A DNA stretch of 64,000 bases from an uncultured Caulobacterales bacterium (GTDB taxonomy: Bacteria > Pseudomonadota > Alphaproteobacteria > Caulobacterales > Maricaulaceae), in contig CALKXY010000012.1 in NCBI GenBank assembly GCA_938003545.1, forward strand, positions 62,001 to 126,000, read 5' to 3'. Below are positions 58,413 to 64,000 of the stretch, in pieces. Positions within the stretch are counted from its first letter, which is position 1; the number at the start of each line of letters is the position of its first letter. The position numbers were made by a program, and so were the translations under genes. The notes under the pieces were generated by a model. It was not told where the DNA came from and ran no database searches. It saw only the letters and a program-made list of their open reading frames with translations.

Positions 58413-59765
58413 ATGGCTGAACCTGTAAAATTAAGATCCGTCACGCCCCCCCAAGCGAAACGTGCACGGCCAACAGTTCTCGAGACCCTTATTCGTCTTG
58501 AGGGCGAAGCCATCGCCTCGAAAGATGTGTTATCCTTACAACATCAAGCCGTAAATCGGCCACGTGACATGCTCGACTGTGGGCATATTTTCTGGGTGTC
58601 TCGAAAAGGAAACAGTGTAAAGATCGTTGCTGTCACAGGCCAAGAGCAAATGGAACGTCATACGCCATTCGGTCAATGGCTTGTGTCGGAACTGAAGTCA
58701 CGTGCGCGCAAAGGTGACTTGGACAGTGCTACGCAATGGCAGTTTAAATCCGATGGTCAAAAAGATTTAATTAACTACCCTTTCACCCACGCGCATTACG
58801 CGCCCTTTTCACCAAATCCAAAAGCAGGTGGGCTATTATTTGCATTTTCTGCACCACCAGCAGAGTCTCATGTTTCGATTATGGCGCGACTAGGCGAAAT
58901 TTATGGCCTTGTTCATGCGGCGCGGCGCGGCGCAAAACGCGCTCGTATGGCTCCGCGAAAACGTAATTTATTCTACGGAACACTCGCAGCCCTTGCCCTG
59001 ATTGGTATGATTCCAATCCCTATGACGACGCTAGCACCTGCAGAGGTGGTTGCAGATACGCCTTTTATTTTATCCGCTGAATTTGACGGCGTTATTAAAG
59101 ATGTTCTTGTTGCGCCTAACGCAGAAGTCAAAGCAGGGGACGCTTTAGTTCGATTAGATGATGTAACTCTACGAAACGAGCTCGTTCTCGCTGAAAAAGA
59201 ATTGCAGCTCGCAGAAGTTCGACGCCGAATGGCGGGTCTGCGCGCCTTTGTCGATGCGGAAGCCAAACGCGAACTCGCCGTCGCAGATGCAGAAACAGAG
59301 CTAGCAACGGCGCGGCGCAATTATGCGCGTGACCGCCTTGATAAAACCGTTTTACGTGCGCCCCGTGACGGGCTTGCGCTATTTTCAGATGTCTCCGAGC
59401 TGACCGGGCGGCCTGTGAGCAATGGTGAAGCAATTCTACGAATTGCTGAACCCACACGCGTGCTTTTACGTCTCCATGCCCCCCTCGCCCATGGCGAGGC
59501 GTTACGTGAGGGTGCGCGTGTGCGGATGTTCCTCGATAATGACCCAGTAACCCCCTTGGAAGCCGAATTGGTTCGAGCGAGTTACCGCGCGGTGTCTATG
59601 CCAGAAGGCGGAATGGCCTTTGATGCGCATGCCATTCTAACAGAAGGTGACATACCTCGCATCGGCGCACGCGGCGTAGCGAAAATTTATGGTGAAAAAG
59701 CGCCAATTGCATATTTCTTGATCCGCCGCCCGCTCACGCTCGCCCGTCAGATGACAGGTCTCTAA
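58413..59765 (+). CDS. HlyD-family adaptor with cytoplasmic N-terminal domain
   Basis: Protein of 450 residues. Residues 1-180 form a soluble, presumably cytoplasmic domain with a GAF-like appearance (sensor or docking domain; assignment weak). A single membrane helix follows (186-203), then a periplasmic HlyD-like part: lipoyl halves near 215-250 and 315-335 (VLRAPRDGL), a coiled-coil hairpin (255-310) and a beta domain to the end. The long N-terminal domain is absent from ordinary HlyD, where only a short tail meets the ABC transporter, and suggests a different cytoplasmic partner. Three nt separate it from both neighbours' ends, so all three are co-translated. Confidence 0.85.
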   Translation: MAEPVKLRSVTPPQAKRARPTVLETLIRLEGEAIASKDVLSLQHQAVNRPRDMLDCGHIFWVSRKGNSVKIVAVTGQEQMERHTPFGQWLVSELKSRARKGDLDSATQWQFKSDGQKDLINYPFTHAHYAPFSPNPKAGGLLFAFSAPPAESHVSIMARLGEIYGLVHAARRGAKRARMAPRKRNLFYGTLAALALIGMIPIPMTTLAPAEVVADTPFILSAEFDGVIKDVLVAPNAEVKAGDALVRLDDVTLRNELVLAEKELQLAEVRRRMAGLRAFVDAEAKRELAVADAETELATARRNYARDRLDKTVLRAPRDGLALFSDVSELTGRPVSNGEAILRIAEPTRVLLRLHAPLAHGEALREGARVRMFLDNDPVTPLEAELVRASYRAVSMPEGGMAFDAHAILTEGDIPRIGARGVAKIYGEKAPIAYFLIRRPLTLARQMTGL

Positions 59766-59768
59766 CCT

Positions 59769-61883
59769 ATGTTGCCTGCGGCCACTCAGCCCACGCCGCC
59801 TCTCCCGCCGTTGCGGCAGGAATTAAGGTTGGAACGCGACACGCTTCGCGACAGATGGTTGTTGCACGATCCGGTGCGGGGGCGCTTCCACGCCATTGGT
59901 CATGTCGCCTTTGCAGCTTTATCACGATGGGCAACGATACCGCCGGATGACTTCATGTCACTCCTGAACCAAACAGATCCTAGTTTGAATTTCGGGACTG
60001 AAGAATTACAAGAATTAACTGAATTTCTACTCGCGGAGAAACTATTAGATTTAGGCGGCAGTCAAGATGCCGAGCGTCTTGCCACGCATGAAGCCGCCAT
60101 GCGGAAGCCGTGGCATGAACAACTCATCCATAAATATCTATTTTTTCGCATTCCGCTGTGGAACCCCCAACCTTTTCTGGATCAAACAGGGCCTGCAGTC
60201 TCTAGGTGGTTACGACCAGCACTGTTCAAGACTATTTTTTGCTTAGGCCTTATTGGGTTATATTTTGCAGCGCGGCAGTGGGACACATTCGTGTCCACAT
60301 TTTTGTACTTTTTCACGGCACAAGGTTTTGCATTTTACGCCATCAGCTTGATTGTTCTAAAAATTCTACATGAATTAGGGCACGCCTATACCGCTCGACA
60401 TTTTGGGGCACGAGTCCCCGTTATTGGTCTTGCGTTCCTTGTGATGTTTCCGATCCTTTACACCGATACGACGGATGCTTGGCGGGTCCAAAACCGTAGA
60501 TCACGCACATTGATCAATGGTGCGGGTATCACAGTAGAGCTTTGTATCGCGGCCATCTCTTTGTTGCTCTGGGCGTTTCTCCCTGATGGCATTTTTAGAT
60601 CAATTGCATTTTTCGCAGCGACAACAAGTTGGGCAATGAGCCTTTTTGTGAACCTAAACCCTTGGATGCGGTTTGATGGATATTACCTCATTAGTGACAT
60701 TCTGGGCGTGGAGAATATGCAAAAACGCGGGTTTTCTGTCGGCCGCTGGGTCATGCGAAAAACATTATTCGGTTTGGATGAAGGCCTAGACGAAACCTAT
60801 CCCCGCAAAGCCATTTTCGGGATGACGATTTATGCTTGGTCAACTTGGATTTATCGGTTTTTCCTCTTTTTGGGGATTGCCATCCTCGTTCATCACATTT
60901 TCCCAAAGGCGATCGGGATCGTGTTGTTTACTGTTGAGATCGCCATGTTCATCGCCGTGCCCATCTGGCGTGAAATCAAACATTGGTGGAGCCAACGCAT
61001 GTCTATTCTATCCCATACGCGAGGCCGCGCTACATTGGCCGTCTCAACCTTCGCACTCTTAGCCTTCGTCGTTCCCTGGCCATCAACGGTAACCGCACCG
61101 GCTTTGATCCGCCCTGCCGATGATACGCAATTGTTCCCACCCATAGCAGCCCGCGTTGAAACTATTTCAATATTAAATGGGGAGAGCGTTCGCGAAGGAG
61201 ATGTTCTCATGCAGCTTACATCACCCGCGCTGGACCATGCCAAAACATTAGCCACGTTAGAGTTAAAAATCGCAGAGGCTCGCTTTGCGCAACGCGCGGC
61301 CTCTTTAGAAGACCGACAGCTTGGCGACTTGCTACGCGATGAATTGGAGCAAAAACGTGAAGCCCTTGATTCTGTCACGCGCGAATTGGACCGTCTGACT
61401 CTGCGTGCCCCGCATAATGGTGTCGTGTCCGATCTCGCTGACAGCCTGATGCCTGGTACCCAAGTGCAAGTGCCAACGGCTCTGCTACGTGTATCAAACC
61501 CGAATAAAGTAGAGCTCATCGCTTTACCGTCTGAGAAACAAGCCGACCGGTTAGAATGGGGAAATGATTTCGTCTTTGTCAGTGACCAAGCCGGACGCCC
61601 CAAACGCGGGGGGAGGCTTGCGCATCTCGCTCCGACAACTGATATTTTCGTCACAGAGCCTATCTTGACCGTTATTGGCGGCGGTTCAATTGCGGTCACA
61701 GAAGATGATCAAGGCCGTGCCGTCGCCGATATTCCTGTCTTTAAGGTCTCTGGCTTGGTCCCTGGGGAACAGCTTTTACGGGAAGAACGTGGCGTCGTGC
61801 GCATAGATGCCACGCCGCGCAGTGCCGCCAGATCCGTTTGGAATTCAACCATGGGCATATTACTTCGCGAAACCGACTTTTAA
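59769..61883 (+). CDS. PqqD-like / M50 metalloprotease / HlyD fusion protein
   Basis: Membrane protein of 704 residues in three parts. Residues 1-110 resemble a PqqD-like peptide-binding winged-helix domain. Residues 150-440 hold about seven membrane helices with the site-2-protease (M50) zinc motif H201-E-L-G-H205 and the distant ligand Asp303 in FDGYY. Residues 445-704 form a periplasmic HlyD-like adaptor with lipoyl halves and a coiled coil (about 490-550). Such fusions are annotated as site-2 or YydH-like peptide metalloproteases. Here it probably recognises and cleaves or threads the exported giant protein at the membrane; this is inference from architecture and gene order. Confidence 0.88.
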   Translation: MLPAATQPTPPLPPLRQELRLERDTLRDRWLLHDPVRGRFHAIGHVAFAALSRWATIPPDDFMSLLNQTDPSLNFGTEELQELTEFLLAEKLLDLGGSQDAERLATHEAAMRKPWHEQLIHKYLFFRIPLWNPQPFLDQTGPAVSRWLRPALFKTIFCLGLIGLYFAARQWDTFVSTFLYFFTAQGFAFYAISLIVLKILHELGHAYTARHFGARVPVIGLAFLVMFPILYTDTTDAWRVQNRRSRTLINGAGITVELCIAAISLLLWAFLPDGIFRSIAFFAATTSWAMSLFVNLNPWMRFDGYYLISDILGVENMQKRGFSVGRWVMRKTLFGLDEGLDETYPRKAIFGMTIYAWSTWIYRFFLFLGIAILVHHIFPKAIGIVLFTVEIAMFIAVPIWREIKHWWSQRMSILSHTRGRATLAVSTFALLAFVVPWPSTVTAPALIRPADDTQLFPPIAARVETISILNGESVREGDVLMQLTSPALDHAKTLATLELKIAEARFAQRAASLEDRQLGDLLRDELEQKREALDSVTRELDRLTLRAPHNGVVSDLADSLMPGTQVQVPTALLRVSNPNKVELIALPSEKQADRLEWGNDFVFVSDQAGRPKRGGRLAHLAPTTDIFVTEPILTVIGGGSIAVTEDDQGRAVADIPVFKVSGLVPGEQLLREERGVVRIDATPRSAARSVWNSTMGILLRETDF

Positions 61884-61919
61884 AGTAATTTGGAATCATC
61901 CAGCGGCTGCCCTCACCCG

Positions 61920-61944
61920 TATTTTAAACATACCGTTTAAAATA
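61920..61944. repeat. AT-rich perfect inverted repeat between operon genes
   Basis: TATTTTAAAC-ATACC-GTTTAAAATA, 10-bp arms, in the 82-nt gap before the 330-residue protein gene. Possible operator, processing site or partial attenuator; no T-run follows. Confidence 0.5.
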
Positions 61945-61965
61945 AATAGAGTGACAACAACCAAA

Positions 61966-62958
61966 ATGAGTTACCTTGCTTTACGTTCAGGCGAATACCC
62001 CGTCGATCATGCGCCATTAGTGCGAACGCAATCGGGCAATCAATGTATCCCTCAGCATTATCTTGAGTTTCGACACACGCTAGAAACGGTAGAAGAGGTT
62101 GTGAGTCAAACGGCGTATTCTCGGCGTTACCCTGTATTTGTGAGCCAAGATGACTGCGGCATATTCATCCAAGTTGGTATTATTGGCCCGGATAATTATA
62201 AATTACGCGATATTGAAAAGATCGTTTTCGGACGGCGGTGGCGGGTGGAGCCTCACCTACCGACGTCAGAAATAATCCAAACCGTTTTTCTGGCTCTCAA
62301 AAAAGCGCGAGAGCATGAAATACGAGAGCAATTTATTTTACGCTTTCAAGACAAGGTGACGACGCCGTTTAACTGCCATCACGATCTGCCCTTAATGGCC
62401 CATTTGTCGAAAGGTGAAACAAGTAAACGACACCACAATATCGCGGAGTTGAATCTTTCAGACGTGATCCAATCCATCCGCTTTGATGGCGTCAATTACA
62501 ACATCAACGAGACGCTTAATCTCACGAATGGAGCGTTTGTGCTGACCTTAAGCGCAGCGACGAGCCATAGTGATTTCATAGAAATCTATGGACCACAGTT
62601 AAGTTTTGTTGTTCCGAATTTAGATCCTGGGACCGTACTTCACACCTTAATGACAGAGCTAATCAGGTTAAGTGATCGCCACGTTGACGAAGGTTTCACC
62701 TTTGATGGATTTGCGCGATTCAGTCATAAAGTAGACCCGCTACACATTGCTGAAATGTCGGCAACATACAGGGCAGGTCCATCAAAATTCATCGACCCGA
62801 ATGCAAAAAATACTGGTACAAAAATGCCTAATTTACATAAAGCCGTAAAATCCATGAATTATGACGTCGATCAAAAACGCATCCCCACACTTTCAAACAG
62901 CTCTTACGCAACCCGTTTAAAAAGCGACCTATCAGAGCTTGGAATTGAAATGAGCTAA
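61966..62958 (+). CDS. Unknown protein ending the secretion operon
   Basis: Protein of 330 residues without signal peptide or membrane segment. Residues 60-150 contain SRRYPVFVSQDDCGIFIQVG and a REIEKIVFGRRW-like charged stretch; residues 170-330 include many aromatic and His residues. I do not recognise a family. The frame is open to 61807 inside the M50 gene, but ATG 61966 (MSYLALRSG) starts the protein-like sequence. Being the last gene of the adaptor operon, it may be a cytoplasmic component such as a chaperone or regulator of giant protein export; this rests on position only. Confidence 0.65.
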   Translation: MSYLALRSGEYPVDHAPLVRTQSGNQCIPQHYLEFRHTLETVEEVVSQTAYSRRYPVFVSQDDCGIFIQVGIIGPDNYKLRDIEKIVFGRRWRVEPHLPTSEIIQTVFLALKKAREHEIREQFILRFQDKVTTPFNCHHDLPLMAHLSKGETSKRHHNIAELNLSDVIQSIRFDGVNYNINETLNLTNGAFVLTLSAATSHSDFIEIYGPQLSFVVPNLDPGTVLHTLMTELIRLSDRHVDEGFTFDGFARFSHKVDPLHIAEMSATYRAGPSKFIDPNAKNTGTKMPNLHKAVKSMNYDVDQKRIPTLSNSSYATRLKSDLSELGIEMS

Positions 62959-62978
62959 TCTCTAAGGTCTCATTTCAA
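62945..62978. terminator. Convergent terminator hairpin
   Basis: TTGAAATGAG (62945-62954) and CTCATTTCAA (62969-62978) form a perfect 10-bp stem with a 14-nt loop, overlapping the stop of the 330-residue protein and facing the end of the RND gene. Confidence 0.65.
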
Positions 62979-62994
62979 CCCATCATTTAAAACA

Positions 62995-64000
62995 TCAGGA
63001 TATTTTCGCCGAAAACTTCGGCTGTTCTTTTCCTTTGATCAAGTATTTTAAGCCTCGCCCTATATCCGCACCGATACCGTAAAGTGCCGGAACAAAGAAT
63101 AGTGTGACGAATAACGCAAATAAGACACCAAAGGCTAAACTGATCCCGATCGGGATGAGCCATTGCGCCTGCAACGATTTTTCCGTCAGTAGAGGTAAAA
63201 GCCCGACAAATGTCGTAAGCGATGTGAGCAGGATCGGACGAAAACGGCGCGTGCCCGCTTCGATTAAAGCCTGCGCACCATCCATACCTTGATCTCGCAA
63301 TTTATGGACATAATCGAGCAACACCAGATTATCGTTCACCGCAACACCCGCCGCTGCAAACATACCCAATATTGAGAGTAATGACATCGTCGCGCCCATT
63401 GTCATATGACCAATAATCATACCGCAATAACAAAATGGGATCGCGGCTAGCAAAATCAAAATTGGTTCAAAATAGGATTTGAAAGACACCGCCACGAGGA
63501 AATAGGCCACACCAATTGCAATAAGCATAAAAATCATCAACTCAGCTTGGAATTCGGCCTCACCCTGCGCCCGCCCGATATTGCCGCGCGTTACATTTGG
63601 ATGAACTCTGTCAAAGTCATCAAAGAATCCTTCATTTAATTCTTTCCGGATTTCTTCAATGCGTTCCGAAACCACCTCGGCAGAAACGATAATTGCACGC
63701 TGACGTTCGCGGCGTAAGATTTGATTGGTCCCTTTTTCAAACCGCAAATCCGCGACTGTATCTAATGGGAGTTCTCGACCATCAGCTGTCCGAATACGAA
63801 TAGCCCGCAGGAAGTCGAGAGACTCTCGATCTGCACGGGGATAACGCACATAGACGCGTACGTCCTCGCCATCACGCGGTAGACGCTGAACCTCTTCGCC
63901 AAAAAAGCCCTGACGCACTTGCCGCGCAACATCTGCAGCTGTCACGCCCAAAGACTCGGCGCCTGGTTTCAAATCAAATTGAACTTCTTCTGACGCGCTT
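62995..64000 (-). CDS. RND efflux pump, C-terminal part (5' end beyond window)
   Basis: About 335 codons of an AcrB-type resistance-nodulation-division transporter. The frame runs on through the window edge (SASEEVQFDLKPGAESLG before the TTG at 63972), so the gene is cut rather than short. Visible are a porter-domain stretch (EGRELPLD-like region), then four to five membrane helices including ILGMFAAAGVAVNDNLVLLDYV and RPILLTSLTTFVGLLPL, which are typical of helices 10-12. The substrate cannot be told. It converges on the secretion operon and may belong to a separate efflux operon. Confidence 0.92.
   Translation of the reverse strand, partial: SASEEVQFDLKPGAESLGVTAADVARQVRQGFFGEEVQRLPRDGEDVRVYVRYPRADRESLDFLRAIRIRTADGRELPLDTVADLRFEKGTNQILRRERQRAIIVSAEVVSERIEEIRKELNEGFFDDFDRVHPNVTRGNIGRAQGEAEFQAELMIFMLIAIGVAYFLVAVSFKSYFEPILILLAAIPFCYCGMIIGHMTMGATMSLLSILGMFAAAGVAVNDNLVLLDYVHKLRDQGMDGAQALIEAGTRRFRPILLTSLTTFVGLLPLLTEKSLQAQWLIPIGISLAFGVLFALFVTLFFVPALYGIGADIGRGLKYLIKGKEQPKFSAKIS

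Noticed and set aside
62995-64000. RND pump as the energy source of giant protein export
   Set aside because: It is convergently transcribed at the other end of the cluster, is cut by the window edge, and looks like a general AcrB-type pump. Not excluded, but unsupported.

Overview
The window reads as chromosomal DNA of a marine alphaproteobacterium, most probably of the Hyphomonadaceae/Robiginitomaculaceae (Maricaulales) type. This is inferred from the style of the proteins (OxyR/KatG, LepA, QueG, GltB/GltD), the moderate GC content and the typical alphaproteobacterial intergenic palindromes. It is a family-level guess only. Genes are densely packed on both strands. I found no rRNA, recognisable tRNA, CRISPR array or intact insertion sequence.

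Layout. 1-4.3 kb: peroxide-stress locus. oxyR diverges from katG across an excellent OxyR operator, and oxyR is followed on its own strand by a membrane protein and a lipoprotein cut by the window edge. 4.3-7.2 kb: a membrane protein and lepA. 7.2-9.9 kb: an AT-rich accessory pair (HEPN-domain protein plus a charged partner), two small genes and a DUF4329 lipoprotein. 10-17 kb: MscS-type channel, VOC protein, polytopic membrane protein, RhlE-type DEAD-box helicase, DoxX-like protein, argF and an orphan ParA-like ATPase. 17-21.3 kb: an orphan lipoprotein resembling part of SecD, a candidate structured RNA, an unknown gene, a serine hydrolase and uppP. 21.5-28 kb: glutamate synthase operon gltD - GFA-family gene - gltB. 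28-30.3 kb: a scar-like accessory island with a second copy of the structured RNA, the broken C-terminal tip of a YD-repeat/Rhs-type toxin with a SUKH-like immunity gene, and a direct repeat of the RNA's head on the far side. 30.3-37.7 kb: M1 aminopeptidase lipoprotein, zinc-type CDF transporter, GST, queG, a membrane glycosyltransferase and a small membrane protein.

37.8-63 kb is the most unusual part. One uninterrupted 17.8-kb gene encodes a surface-type protein of about 5,940 residues: LEPR-xLL N-terminus, DUF4347 domain, thrombospondin-type-3 calcium repeats, then a long alternation of cadherin-like and putative-Ig modules, and a distinct C-terminal domain. The next gene upstream on the same strand is a TolC-family lipoprotein. 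Divergent from it lies a tight cluster: a short periplasmic adaptor, an HlyD protein with a cytoplasmic N-terminal domain, a PqqD-like/M50 protease/HlyD fusion, and an unknown 330-residue protein. No ABC ATPase and no RTX repeats are visible. My main proposal is a dedicated export and processing machine for the giant protein that differs from a canonical type I system. The window closes in the C-terminal half of an RND pump gene.

Limits: everything comes from reading the sequence and motif recall. No database or folding program was run, and residue positions are counted by hand.
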